Positions 14,101 through 24,159 of a stretch of DNA of 64,000 nt are shown here, in pieces. Made by a program: the position numbers and the translations under genes. Below the pieces are notes generated by a model. It ran no database searches, was not told the DNA's origin, and saw only the letters and a list, made by a program, of their open reading frames with translations. Position 1 is the first letter of the stretch. Each line of letters starts with the position of its first letter. The DNA lies in the NCBI GenBank assembly GCA_964035795.1, contig OZ038321.1:8449446-8513445 (forward strand), given 5' to 3'. This DNA is from Pterobdella sp. o SKG-2022. Lineage: Eukaryota; Annelida; Clitellata; Hirudinida; Piscicolidae.

Positions 14101-17100
14101 AAAAAGCTATTCATAATTAATTTAAAGGCAACTGAAAGCAGCCTAGAAGAGTCGTAAAACGCAAGGTATCTAGTTTAAATTTCAACTTGCTACCAGCTTT
14201 TTTACAGTCAATTACTTAAAAGACCATTAATGAAGCTATTCCGGTTAAGGTTACTTGAGAATCAGGTGCCGTGAATGTAAGACAAACTACGCCAACTGTT
14301 GGAAGACCTGTACAGGCGAAATATAAGAGTCTCAGCACCTAATAGAGAACTAAACAACAACAACAGCCCGGCGAAAGAACCCACCTTTTTTTGGTGCCGG
14401 ATGTGCACTACAACAAGAGTATCGAAGAGGTTTTAAACCACGTCAGTTTCCAACCACAAAGCATTTCGAGAATCCATCCATCATTTTTCACTGATTACCA
14501 AAAGTCACAAACAACTCAAAGCTACAAGTTTCTTTCAATACTCGCTCCAAAGAATGTCGAAAGAGTCTTTGGAAGTTGGCACTCAACAACAACAAAAACC
14601 CAATGGAAACAATGCGTATTAGTTATTTTGGAACAAAAATGTTTCAAAAATATATGAATTTTCAAATTCTTTAGATGTTTCATGTTTTTATATAACTTTT
14701 ATAGAATAAAAACAAAACTTTGAACGGAAAAAGGTACTTAATGTTTTTTTAGAAATATTAACTGAAATTCAATCAAGACTCGAAGAATAAACTATTAAAG
14801 ATTGAATTAATTGGCTTATTCTATCTACTATTAACTGAAAACTAGAAAAAAATTTTCTTCTTTTATGTTCCAATACACTAATGTGAAATAATCCTTTTTC
14901 AATAAAAACATCTGAATATCAAAGGTATTGAAAGAAATTGAGAAAAATTAGGTTAAAAATCATAAAATATAGAAATTATATATTAAAAATAATTATAAAA
15001 TGAAAAAAATATGCACTTTTACACGAAACTAATGAAAAAGCATATAAAAACTGTAAAACAAAAATTAAAATATTTGAAAAACAAAAAAAATGATAAAAAC
15101 GTGATAAAAACAACGACAAAACTCAAGTTGGATGGATACTGAAGCAATACACAAAATATTGATCGGTGGGTGGAGATCCTTCTCCGGGAGCATTTCTATT
15201 TTGCTTTTGATTTGTGCTACTCATCAAAAATCAAAGTTTATCCAGAGTATGTTTAACCTATTTTATTGAAAAAAAGTACGAGTTAAGGATAATAAATGTA
15301 TTTCATTATGTGTTTCGCCATTTTCACGAACGGTTATTATCATACTCGAGTTAGATTGTTTTATGCAGACTCAACATGTTTTCGGGTAGACAAATAATTT
15401 TAATTTTTATTTGCGTGTCAATAAATTGAAAAATCTTCGTAGACCCATCTCCGAAGGTATCGCAAACCTCTAACCACACTTTCAAGCATAGCTCTGATGT
15501 TTTATCAATACTTACAAACTTAGAAAATCCAAGAGACTTAGTTTCTAATTGAAAAATATTTCAAATAATTACTATTTCAATTAAGTGAAATTTTTGGAAC
15601 ATTTCCCAAAACACCAAGTTTAGTACCAAAGAACACAACATCAACAAGATGACTCACGGAGGACAGAGGTAAGCAGGAAAGACAAAAGTTCATGTGGCAC
15701 TCATTGCACCTGTTTGTATCTTTCTCTCCTTGGCATGGCTTTTTGCATGACTGTGAGGTGGTGGAGAAGAAATGTTTTTACGAAACTTGAATAATATGGA
15801 GTGAGAGATAGGTTATTACAAAAATTAATATAGAACAGAAAATATGCATAACAAAATAAAGAAAAAAATGACGAAAAGGAAAAGTTAGATACGGGTATTG
15901 ATTAGTTTTAAATTTTCTAATGTCGTTTCAATTTATTAGGCTTCAAAATTCTGCCAAAAATGCGTGAATTATTTTATAGATGGAACTTGCAGACTCGTCA
16001 CTTTTGAGTCATCACTCCCTTACACAAAAAACTCAAGAGGATTTCAGCGTCAAAAACTTTAAAGAGTTCTGATATATTTTTTATATTTAATTTGTTGATC
16101 CCAATTATTTTATTAATTTTTTGATGTGGTTGCAAAAGTCAAAAAAATTTCGTATATATGGCTTTTCCATGAAAACAATAGTGAAAGTAAAACTATGTGA
16201 ATGAAACTAGCCAGCTAACAAACCATTAAAAACAATCAGTAAAATTTCTTGTAGTCCCAATGATAATATTTTTTGAAATGATCTTTTCAATATTTTTTCA
16301 AACGCAGTGTAACTTTTGACAGTTTCAGCGTTATTATGAAACACGATGATTCTAGCAGAATAGAAGGTGTCAAAAAAATTTTCAACCTTTTACACTTCAT
16401 CGTGTGATTTGATTCTGATTTCAGGTTCAAATTTGAAAATGTTTTGAATGTCGATATGGGAAACAACCTGTGTGCAGTTATTCAAATAATTTTATAGTAT
16501 GTTAAAAACGTGTGACCAATCTATCTCTGCAAAAGATAAACAAGATATGTATTCATATGATTAATAATTAGATAAATTGAATTTAAATCGGTTTTTAAAC
16601 AGTTATTTTAGTTTTTTTTTCACAAATTTTTTATTTTTGTCTTCTGCATTCTGTTGAATCATTTGATGGATAGCTTTATTGGAACTTCAAAGTTTTCATT
16701 GAAAAGGTTAACTTATTACAAGTCATCAGCTGAAAATATCAAAAATGTAATCCATAAATTTATTTTATAATCAGTTTATTAAAAGTTGAACTTTTGTCAG
16801 CAAATTCCCTATCTAGTCGTGCTGGAAAAGTTTCAGCTCATTTTTTAAATCCAAACAACGATTTTTCACAATAAAATAATTAACAAGTATACATGAAAAT
16901 GTAACTTTGTATCTTAATAAAAATGATTAGTGTTCTTAAATATCCTTGAAATCCAAATAAAACCAAAATAATCCAGCACATGTCAACAGCGTGTTGATTC
17001 ACAAAAATCTTTCCAACTTGTCCTAGCAAGATTGGTAACAGATGATTTTTGTGTAGGTGGCATCATATAGTTTGTTCAAATGTTTCTGTGATGGATGTCA

Positions 17101-20100
17101 ATCATCTGACATGGTTTTGTAGTAAAAACCTTGTTGTACTTATGTTTCATAGTAAAATAACTGAGAACTTAAAAGATGGATATTTTGTTATAGCAAATGC
17201 TTATACTTTCTTACTAGTTTGAAAACTTTTCAAAAGTATTTGTCTTGTATTTCTACCTTTGTCATTCTGTAGGAAACAATTTATTTTTAGTCTCAAAAGT
17301 TTATTTTGTTGTTTTGAAAATGGATGAGTTACTTTAGTAATGTTAAACTTGGAATAATTATTTTTTAAATTATTGTTATGCTTGTTTCCCAGATGTTTCT
17401 GTTTTTGACAGTATGACCGACATTGAGGAAAAAAGTCAACTCAAATGAAACTTCTTTTTAAACTGAGACCGATTTTATTGGAAGTAGCTTTCAAGTACAT
17501 TACAGAAAACAGAGAACTTGAACCATTTTCTTTGGAAGACCCCACTTTTGTCTTAACTCTGGTTGTTCCAGTACCAGACTCTGCGTTGATTCATGGTTTT
17601 TCAAAAAGAACATAAAATGTTCGTAAATCTGTTGGTTGCATAATATGTCTCCGTACCTCAATGTTAATCTAACAACTTGTCGTGTTTGAATCGAGTACCT
17701 TGCGGATGGTAAATTTTCTTCGTTACACAAGTAAACTTCTTCCCAGTTTGTGTGAGAGTCGAGAGGCACTGATCCCTCTCAATGGTGCAATTGTTGGAAC
17801 ATTTTCACATCGTAGACAGCAAGGTCACTAGCCTGAAACTTTCAATTTCGTTTTTTTGTTTCTACAAAAAGCCTTAGTTACAATTTAAATGGATTTAATG
17901 TTTGTTGGAAAGATATTTGTATATTTTTATGATTCACTTATACTTATTTTCTGTATTTTTAACTATATTTTGTTTTCTGTTTTTTAGTTTAAAATATATC
18001 ATACGAATTACTTCAAGAAAATATTGTTATCAATCCAAAAACGCTCTTTAAGACTGGGAAATATTAATTTGAAACTAATTAAAGTACATCACGATAAACA
18101 AATAATTATAAACAAAGTTTTTTTAAAGCAAAAATGGATTTTTATATATCAGATTTTGGATTTGCCCATAGGTATGTATTTTTAAGATTTTATCTCAGAT
18201 TAAAAATTTTAAATATTGCTAAGAATACTGTTATTTTATCGTATCAACTATATTTTTTGAAAAACTAGAATATTCAATAACTTCAAATATCTATTTATGT
18301 TTTTTCAAAAAATTAAAACAAATAAGATTTGATTGAATTAAATTTTAATAGTTTATAAAAAATTAGAAAAAAGCATTAAATCGTTTTTTTTTAAATATAA
18401 AATAAAGTGGATGAAAATAAATCATTTATATGATAAACATTGAAGGGATTGGAACCTGGCAAGGAAGTTGGCAGTCCACACCTTTGGAGGCTTCAGAAAC
18501 TAAAGACCTGTGTGGGTTGGCAAAGTTATTACAGGTTAATTTCTAGTATAGAAACAATAATAAAAATGATACAGAAAAAATGGATTTTATTCTTTTTTAT
18601 ATAAGGTGTATAGCGTGCAGCTTACAAAGGTCTTTTACAGAAACATGTCGACCTGAATTTTCGTTTACATAATTTTTCAGATTTTAGTATAAAATTTTTC
18701 ATTTTTGAAATAAATCCTGAAAAAAGGGATTCATAACGGTTTAACTTTTCATTTTTTTCTGTTTTAAAGATTTGGGTCAAAAACAATAAATGCTCATAAA
18801 ACTAAAGTTAGTTTTGGAATTTTTTATAAATTGTGTTTTCGATCAAAACTATAGTAGTGAAAAATCCCTCCAGTCTTCATGTAAATTTGAAGTTGTGCAA
18901 AAGGAAAAAGTCCCTCATCAAGAAGCTCATGATAAGAGTTTGTAGTATTGGGAACAAACCGCATCCAGTAAATCAGACCTTATCTCCATTGATATACAAC
19001 ACACCAAAAACTGAAGGTTTGGAATGTCACAATTGTGCACTGCACATCAGTTCTCACATGCACCAAGAAACATACAAAGCTATTACACAAATTAGAAAGA
19101 AAATGTTTGATGTTAGTAGAATTTGTTTTATAAGTTGCATAACGTCTTTCAATTGTATTTTTTATGATTAACATGTATTTTTTTCAAATTGTGTATTTCA
19201 TGTAATTTTATTGAATATTTTTGTGAAAAAAATTACTAAATTTAGAGTGAAGAAAATAGAAATAAATATTCGGATATTATTGAAGCGAGCATCTCAAGGT
19301 AAGGCTAGGCACTTCTCTTTTGAGAAGAATGATAACACAGCTTCATTTTTTAACACCATACACACTCATCAATAGAATTTGAAGAATATTTGTATTCGAA
19401 CATTTTTGAAAAACGTTTTCGAAATAAAACATTGGAGTTATTGTAAAAGGAATAGCCCATCCACACAAATGAAAATAATTGTTGGTACTCAGCTGATAAT
19501 AAAAAAGAAATAAATGGAAAATTTTAATAAAACAGCTACTGAATAAAAATTTGTATTGAGCACAACCTCTGCTTATATTTCTTATTGCCATTAGTACTAC
19601 ATTACATTTTCATAAGATTGATTTGACAAAGATAAGTTCCAATGAAGAATCAAGCGTTTTCAATTAGCAATGGAGTGGTCATGAGGTGATTGTTACTTAA
19701 TGATGAAAAGCGTTTTGAGTCATCCCATCAAATAAGTTTTTAATGTTTTCAAATGTCAAACAAGTGACACACCAAGTGCACTGTGGCATGAGAGTAGCAG
19801 AAACTCTGCTTTTAGCATCGTTACAGAGATTCGTATGTTTTTAAAATGTAGTCTTCATTGGTTTTTGAATTATAAAAAATTTTGTCTATTTTTAAAAACA
19901 GCAAAATTATTCATATTAGTTTTTTTTATCCTTATATTAGTTTTTATCTTATATATATAGACCTTCTGAAAAAACTGGAAATTCGATTATTGTTCACAAA
20001 AGGACATATTATTCAAAAAGAAAATTACTTTTACAAGCAGGCTTCGCAAATAAATGTTTTCAAAAGAAGAAAAAATATTAATTGTTTCAAGTTTCACTTA

Positions 20101-21321
20101 CGTTTGAACAATTAGTCAATATCATCAATGCAGAAGATTTTGTTACAATTCTTTGAATTTTGTAACATTTTATGCGCATGCGCTAAAAATTAACAAATTC
20201 CATAAAATAATAATTTATTAATAGATTTCATAAACTTAAAAAAACTTGATTTGGAAAAAAATAAATTTTTCATAATTTTCCAATAAAAACCTTAAACACC
20301 TGATTTAAAAAAAACACTTGCCATGAATCTATAACACTACGAGTTGTCATGTAAAACAAGCTCTACAACCGAGCACCGAGTTTGAGTTTATGAACTTTGC
20401 AAGAGCTTACGCAACTAATATAAAGTGATACATTATTGCTAAATCAAGTTCAAAAACGTTCAACTTAGTTATTCAGGAATATATTCAAGATTAGCTCAAC
20501 TTGACCTACGCGTGTAGATGTAGTGTTTCTGATCTTAAGCCGTTGTTTTTCAAAGCTTCCCGTTTTATTTATTTACTTCTCTTTTTATTTTGTTTATCTA
20601 AAATTTTTACTTTTTAATTTTTTTAAAAATTTCATTCTTACTCATTAAAATTTTTAATTATTTGACAAATAATACTGATAATTAATCATTTGATGTTGAT
20701 AAGCTATTTAACAGATTATGAACTGTTCATACAGAAATATTAAATTTGAATTAGATTAAAATAAGCTTTATAAAAATGACTTTAATAATTAATCCGGATA
20801 TAATAAAATTCATATTTTTGAAATAACATTGAAAGGGTATTAACGAAATATTTTTTTGTCTATAAATAACATGAAAAAGCGCAAATAAGATAAAAATGAC
20901 AAAAACCCAAGCAAACTTTATATAGTGGCATAATAAAAAAGGAAAATAAATAAAATCAAAACTGACAGAAAAAAAAAAAACGCATTTGAAAACCATGAAA
21001 AATTACAAAACACTTTGTATAACACATTATAGGAGAAACAATAAAATAATGGGAAACGATAATAAAATAGTTTATTTACCTTTACCCTAATTAACCCCCA
21101 AAATAACCATTATAGTTAGTCACAATTACTACCTTCATTTAATAACACTTTTAAAAAGCTTTAAATTTCCATAAAAACACTGATAATATAACCACCCTTT
21201 CTTACTTTTTAGAATGCATTTCCAGTTCTTCCTCACAGCGCTGTCTGTTCATCACAGACTCTATAATCTTCCTCTCTTCCTCACTCAAATGAGTTAAGTC
21301 TAACTGAGGACCCATCTCCAT
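100..21321 (-). CDS. RIM: RIM (regulating synaptic membrane exocytosis) gene, 3' end beyond window
   Basis: RIM is the multidomain presynaptic active-zone scaffold that links Rab3 on vesicles, Munc13 and calcium channels. The domains appear in family order on the minus strand: Rab-binding helix (exon 21206-21321), zinc finger (15658-15750), Gln-rich exon (12145-12850), linker exons (10481-10551 and about 9817-10246), PDZ (about 8945-9144, 7847-7954, 7505-7669), PDZ-C2A linker (7147-7250), C2A (6386-6442, 5885-5958, 5522-5687, 5018-5110) and C2A-C2B linker (1993-2198, 1213-1286, 100-191). Exons from 7954 down to 100 join in phase without a stop. The C2B domain should lie left of position 1. 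At least one exon between 21206 and 15750, and probably one between 12145 and 10551, was not found because phases do not close there. The assignment rests on recalled RIM motifs and is strong. Confidence 0.9.
1729..1825. repeat. Dispersed MITE-like repeat, copy 1
   Basis: Contains ACAGCTATAATTTTCGATAA and GTTTAGCCTTATAAAAC, preceded by TTTTTTTACGTCGATTCATG and AAGTAAATTTAT. Nearly the same order of blocks is found at 6040-6215 and, more diverged, at 58345-58565. Confidence 0.6.
3055..3235 (+). mobile_element. tRNA-derived SINE, diverged copy
   Basis: Has the B-box segment ATTCGATCCCGCAAG, then CAATTAGCACCTGTTC, TCGTTACATTAAATTTG, CAAGCGCTTTGATC and ATAAATACCGCATTA, colinear with the copy at 44726. 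The A-box half is degraded. It lies in a RIM intron, on the opposite strand. Confidence 0.75.
5018..6442 (-). CDS. RIM: RIM C2A-domain exons
   Basis: Four phase-consistent exons: 6386-6442, 5885-5958, 5522-5687 and 5018-5110. Together they give a complete C2 fold: LKLYHDSSLRQLTVTIAKA, then LPRRDNGQARNPYCKLYLLP, then RRRTKT with SLDPVWNQSFTY, then LQIVVYDYDRIGSGEYVGE, ending DRLQWYNLFHPDDG. RRRTKT and the LDPxWNQ strand are typical of RIM C2A. Unlike the vertebrate RIM C2A I recall, loop 3 has the Asp-x-Asp of calcium-binding C2 domains and loop 1 keeps one Asp. Donors are GTTAGT, GTCAGC, GTTAGT and GTTAGT. Confidence 0.88.
6040..6215. repeat. Dispersed MITE-like repeat, copy 2
   Basis: Contains TTTTTTTTGTCGATTTATGA, AGTAAATTTATTGAGC and AGCTATAATTTTCGATAAGT, then TTTAGCCTTATC, colinear with 1729-1825. 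Its 5' part (AACTTTTTAGAGACATCTTA) is also found, inverted, at the right end of the copy at 58345. Confidence 0.6.
7147..7250 (-). CDS. RIM: RIM PDZ-C2A linker exon
   Basis: A 104-bp exon with acceptor CCTCCCACAG and donor CAA|GTAATA. It encodes a Pro-rich segment with RPSVTVTSPESPGHK, the counterpart of the conserved RPSISVTSPMSPG linker of RIM. The acceptor at 7251 was preferred over one at 7288 because only it keeps phase with the PDZ exon and with the following C2A exon. Confidence 0.85.
7505..7954 (-). CDS. RIM: RIM PDZ-domain exons
   Basis: Two exons: 7847-7954 (108 bp, CGTCAG acceptor, G|GTCTTG donor) and 7505-7669 (165 bp, ATCAG acceptor, G|GTGAGT donor). They join in phase. The peptide has GLKVTGGKMTSNG, GAFITKVKRGSIADLIGQLK, PGDEVVMWGGR and TFEEVYDVIFETKLDPQVEL, an almost residue-by-residue match to the RIM PDZ, which binds ELKS/CAST and calcium-channel tails. 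This is the strongest single piece of evidence that the gene is RIM rather than another C2 protein. Confidence 0.93.
8195..8430. repeat. Dispersed repeat family B, copy 1
   Basis: Shares colinear blocks with 31700-31935: GTGCCTTACCGTTGTCAACT, TAGGTTATGAGAAGAGAGCAG and AATCTTGGTGCAGTTTAACG, ending GTCAATGCAT. No coding content. The family is unknown, and it lies in a RIM intron. Confidence 0.5.
8945..9144 (-). CDS. RIM: RIM exon just before the PDZ domain
   Basis: The coding frame contains HPAQWTVSQDGRFLVGNMVL, matching the RIM segment HPVTWQPSKEGDRLIGRVIL immediately N-terminal to the PDZ. The donor is CTAG|GTTATT and joins in phase to 7954, giving GALGLKVTGGKM. The 5' boundary is uncertain. 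A weak acceptor (GTCAAAAG) lies near 9144, but the same frame stays open to about 9290 and there encodes a His-rich run. Residues before HPAQW are a Thr/Ile stretch with no clear counterpart. Confidence 0.75.
9817..10551 (-). CDS. RIM: RIM linker exons between zinc finger and PDZ
   Basis: Two exons. The first, 10481-10551 (71 bp), runs from TTGCAG to CA|GTAAGT. The second, about 9817-10246, follows a CTTCACAG acceptor, and the two join in phase to give HLHNTKLEADPYN. The second exon carries TSMSSSDDG and TTPENTSGEDIESEG, which resemble the conserved acidic Ser-rich patch ahead of the PDZ in RIM (vertebrate TPEYTSCEDVELESEG-type). The 3' end is ambiguous because three overlapping GT sites lie between 9811 and 9823. 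It is a basic and acidic disordered linker. Confidence 0.75.
11365..11812 (+). mobile_element. 5'-truncated LINE 3' end (same family as 46503-50940)
   Basis: The plus strand carries the last part of ORF2 (RLWNSLPSNLRSSPSLMNF then LLKTHLYHKHPQS with stop near 11725) and the 3' tail CTATAAAAATCTTAATAATAATAA at 11779-11809. It is nearly identical to the minus-strand 3' end at 46503-46930. It begins abruptly near 11365, so it is a 5'-truncated copy, and it lies in a RIM intron opposite to the gene. The small open frame is a relic. Confidence 0.88.
12145..12850 (-). CDS. RIM: RIM exon: last zinc-finger cysteines plus long Gln/Asn-rich linker
   Basis: A 706-bp exon with acceptor CCCATAG at its 5' side and donor AAAG|GTCTAC at 12145. 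It opens with SICFSCKDKQQ, the last CxxC of the RIM zinc finger, and continues about 220 residues rich in Gln, Asn, Thr and Ser with many short Gln runs. No folded domain is visible, so it is probably a disordered linker between the zinc finger and PDZ. It ends with one extra base, whereas the next recognised exon (10551) needs phase 0, so a further exon probably lies between them. Confidence 0.75.
13370..14160 (+). pseudogene. Decayed LINE endonuclease fragment in a RIM intron
   Basis: Pieces of a LINE endonuclease can be read in shifting plus-strand frames: TIGLCFFNICIAQG near 13465, VIPKNLRASGTMFHRGSRLF near 13580, GDLNAHHASWNS near 13830 (the GDFNAHHxxWGS motif of Jockey/I/R1-type endonucleases), and STPDLTRANPAVA near 13990 (the STPDLT motif). 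Frameshifts and stops lie between them. The motifs fit a different clade from the LINE at 46503-50940. Remnants may continue to about 14650, where another short open frame has no recognisable motif. Confidence 0.65.
15658..15750 (-). CDS. RIM: RIM zinc-finger exon
   Basis: A 31-codon, phase-0 exon bounded by CACAG and GTGAGT. It reads CxxxC-x8-CxxC-x4-CxxC, including TNRCNECHMNFCLSC. This aligns with the FYVE-like zinc finger of RIM that follows the Rab-binding helix and binds Munc13. The last Cys pair (ICFSC) comes from the start of the next recognised exon at 12850, followed by KDKQQ, which resembles the conserved CRKQQ of RIM. The spacer between the third and fourth Cys pairs is shorter than in vertebrates if the two exons join directly. 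Confidence 0.85.
17500..17769 (-). pseudogene. Unassigned coding-like segment in a RIM intron, possibly a retroelement relic
   Basis: An open frame of 89 codons reads NEENLPSARYSIQTRQVVRL, then TLRYGD and ESTQSLVLEQPELRQKWGLP. Composition is richer in Gln, Glu and Arg than random AT-rich frames. SxRxxRxxxRxxxRYGD loosely resembles the C-terminal tail of LTR-retrotransposon integrase. It does not match RIM. It could be a decayed element or a missing RIM exon, and the evidence is weak. Confidence 0.25.
21206..21321 (-). CDS. RIM: RIM first coding exon: Rab-binding helix
   Basis: The exon starts at an ATG (21319-21321) and runs 38 codons plus two bases to a donor AA|GTAAGA. The peptide contains DLTHLSEEERKIIESVMNRQ, which closely matches the start of the RIM/rabphilin Rab-binding domain (vertebrate RIM has a DLSHLTEEERNII-type motif). 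This helix contacts Rab3-GTP. The frame stays open upstream of the ATG, and a CACCGCAG acceptor-like site lies about 15 bases upstream, so an extra 5' coding exon is possible. The ATG was chosen because vertebrate RIM also starts shortly before this helix. Confidence 0.88.
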
Positions 21322-21499
21322 CTTTGATGTCGAAACTGCGGTGAGAAGTTGGTGTTGTTGTTCAACTAGTGAAATTATTGTTAATAATTGTGAGCAGGAA
21401 AGCAACACGAAGAATGTCAGAAATGAACTCTTCAATGGAATCAATTTCAGTGTCAGAGTAAATGACAAAAATAGTGTAAGAGTGGACTAATTGGGTTAT

Positions 21500-24128
21500 G
21501 TAAGTTCATGGACATAGTTTTGTGGTTCAAAGAAAAATTTTGCTTATGAATGTGGCTAAATGGTCAAAAATAGTGATTTTTGGCTTTACTTTTCTCGATT
21601 TTTTTTGTTATAAAGTTGAAATTTGATATTTTCGTGATGGCATTGCTGTGATATGTCAGAGTTGGCTATGGGAGAATATTTTCGTTGACGATACAGATAC
21701 ATTAATAGCATTTTAGCTAAAGTTTTTGAACAGAATTGAAAATAGTATTTGAGAGAAAGCTATTAATTTAGACCTCGAAAACTTTTTGGTCCGGAATAAA
21801 TTATTTAATATGACAACGACACTTAAAACTATGGATTCTATAACATTCTCTATTCATGATTTTTCAACCATGCCATTATTATGTCTACCATTATTAACTT
21901 TCAATCTAACAACTATTGTGAAATATGTTTCCATAAGTTAGATGATATATCATTTCAAGAATCTTTCAAAACTTAGAACAACCTACAGTAAACTGATTTT
22001 TTTGAGCTGGTTTGAGCTTGTTTATCTGGCGTAGTTGAGCATTTTGATGGCGGTTTGGAGATTTTTTCGCATTAGTTAATTTTATACCTCATTATAATAA
22101 CCTAAAAATCGAAGATCTTTCAAGTATTTTTTCAACAAACTTTCGTTGTTGTTATTGTTGTGATGTATCTGTGCATTTGTATTATTTGTGCATTTTGATA
22201 GTTCAACAAATGATAAGGTTCAGATTATGATGTTATCTTCAGGGTACTGTTTTGATACTGCAATTCAACAAAACTGTATTCAACTGATTTTTGATTTCAA
22301 CACAGTATTATGCAATCTTTGAATGATTTCTTTTGCGACTGATGCTGAAACTATGCTTTCTGAAACACACGGACGATAAGATTTCAATTCATTTCCTCAA
22401 TAAAACGCCAACTTTTGCAAAAACAACAATTTCTAAAAATTCTAACGGTTTCAATGCAAATTTCAAAACAAAACTAAAGTTACGATTATTTATAATCATG
22501 AATTTCACACTGATCTATTCTCGAAAATTACAAAATCATTTCGAGTCATGTTTTTTAATTACAAACATTAGCATTATGTATATCATATTAGAAATACTCA
22601 ATACTATGTTCCATTTAGAAATATTATTAGTGATATAGCATTATTATTTTGGTGGAGAAATAGAATCGCTTGAGAGTCTCACACAAGAAATCGTCCAAAT
22701 GATTTTATAATTCGACTGCAGCCAAACGGGTACAACGACTGTACAAAGGTACGCGTGCACTTGTGTGTGCTTGGAATTGTGTGTCTGTATGCGTAGATGT
22801 GTGTATGTTTGTGTAACTCGAACTCTATAGTGATGAGAATTAATTTAACTTTTAGTATAATTAAATTATTATGCTAAACATAAAGGTAAAAGGGAATGCT
22901 TTTTTGACAGTATGGAAATTGGTAAAGCAATTAGTTTAGTTATTGGTGTTTTATCTCACATCATTGTGTGGTTCAATGGGGTTTTCTTGTTTTATAAGTT
23001 CAATGCCTTCACTGTTTCATGGGCATAACATTTCTTAAAATAAATTTTTTTTGAAGAATGGATCAGCATGAAAAACCATATGTACTTTCGTTTTAATGAG
23101 ATTCTTAAGAAATGTATAACAAAAACTACAAAACTTTGTGTTAAAATCCGATACAATTGCTTGATAGGTGTTCCATTAAGACAAAAATAAACGTCTTAAA
23201 AAAATTTCACAACCACAATTAAAACTTTCACACAATGATATAGAGACAAGTGACAAATTAGGAACTGAAGACGTATGCAGGTAAGAGGCAGGTTATCATG
23301 ATCTGAATGCTCTCCCGACAACGGTGCCCACTTTATCACCCACTGAACTTTAATATTTCCCCGAGATATTCAATGTATATAAAAAAGAAATTATTTTAAA
23401 GTTTTTAAGAAAATCACATTTCTTTTTTTCAATACTTTTTTCAATTTTTATCTTTTTTATGTCTGCGTAAGCTTATGATAAAATAGAAACATTTTCATTT
23501 TAAACTCAAACTTTTAATTATCTCAGATTTTATCGGCACAAATGAGAAACATATTCTAGTTTTTCATCAGACTGTCAGCTCAGACCTTTGGATGTTTCTT
23601 TTGATAATAAGTATTTCGTCATATGAATCTAGCCTGATGATCAAATTAGACTGGTCAAAAAGCCCACGCGGTGTCTTTTAAAACACAGTTTTCTTGAAAA
23701 CGTATGATATGTAACTAGAAAGTATAAGTGAATAACAGAGAAGATTTGTTCTGAAATGAAGGCAGTCGCGTTATTTAAGAGATTTGAATTGTTGAGTTGT
23801 CTTTCAACATTATACCCAGAAGTGAAAAATTTTGAATACCTCCATCCAAACAGGTCAAGTTTTTAAAACTTTACTACAATATGCGTATCCTACTGATGAC
23901 ATATTGAGCTTTCGTTGGGTTTTCATTTTTTAAATAGTTTCTAAAATCTTTCAAAGTTTTTTGTCAAAAATATAGATTTTAAAAACTTATATATATAAAA
24001 AACCATAATTTTCGACAATTTCAGCTTTATCAGAAAGAGTTGCTTGTGGAGAATAAAGTAGTTACAAAACAGGTTCTCATTAATACTTAAAAGTTTTTTG
24101 TGATTGCTTGCTTCCAGACGGCTCCTAC
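21500..24128. other. Region upstream of the RIM start; no gene seen
   Basis: AT-rich, with scattered short open frames lacking coding character. A GT-rich patch (22750-22820, TGTGTG/TATGTTTGTG) is the only local feature. The RIM promoter and 5' UTR probably lie here or further right, but no core-promoter element could be identified with confidence. Confidence 0.5.
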
Positions 24129-24153
24129 CTCCACGAGTGGCCACTTGGCCTTC
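24129..24153 (-). other. 25-bp microexon-like segment upstream of RIM
   Basis: On the minus strand GTTTTAG precedes, and GTAGGA follows, a 25-base segment that reads KAKWPLVE. It could be an upstream (UTR or coding) exon of RIM, whose recognised start is at 21321. The splice signals are good but the segment is too short to prove. Confidence 0.2.
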
Positions 24154-24159
24154 CTAAAA

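Noticed and set aside
18833..19171. A 112-codon plus-strand frame and an exon-like piece at 18447-18530 in a RIM intron
   Set aside because: The composition is partly coding-like (EGLECHNCALHISSHMHQET; TWQGSWQSTPLEASETKD), but no motif, start or consistent splice pairing could be found.
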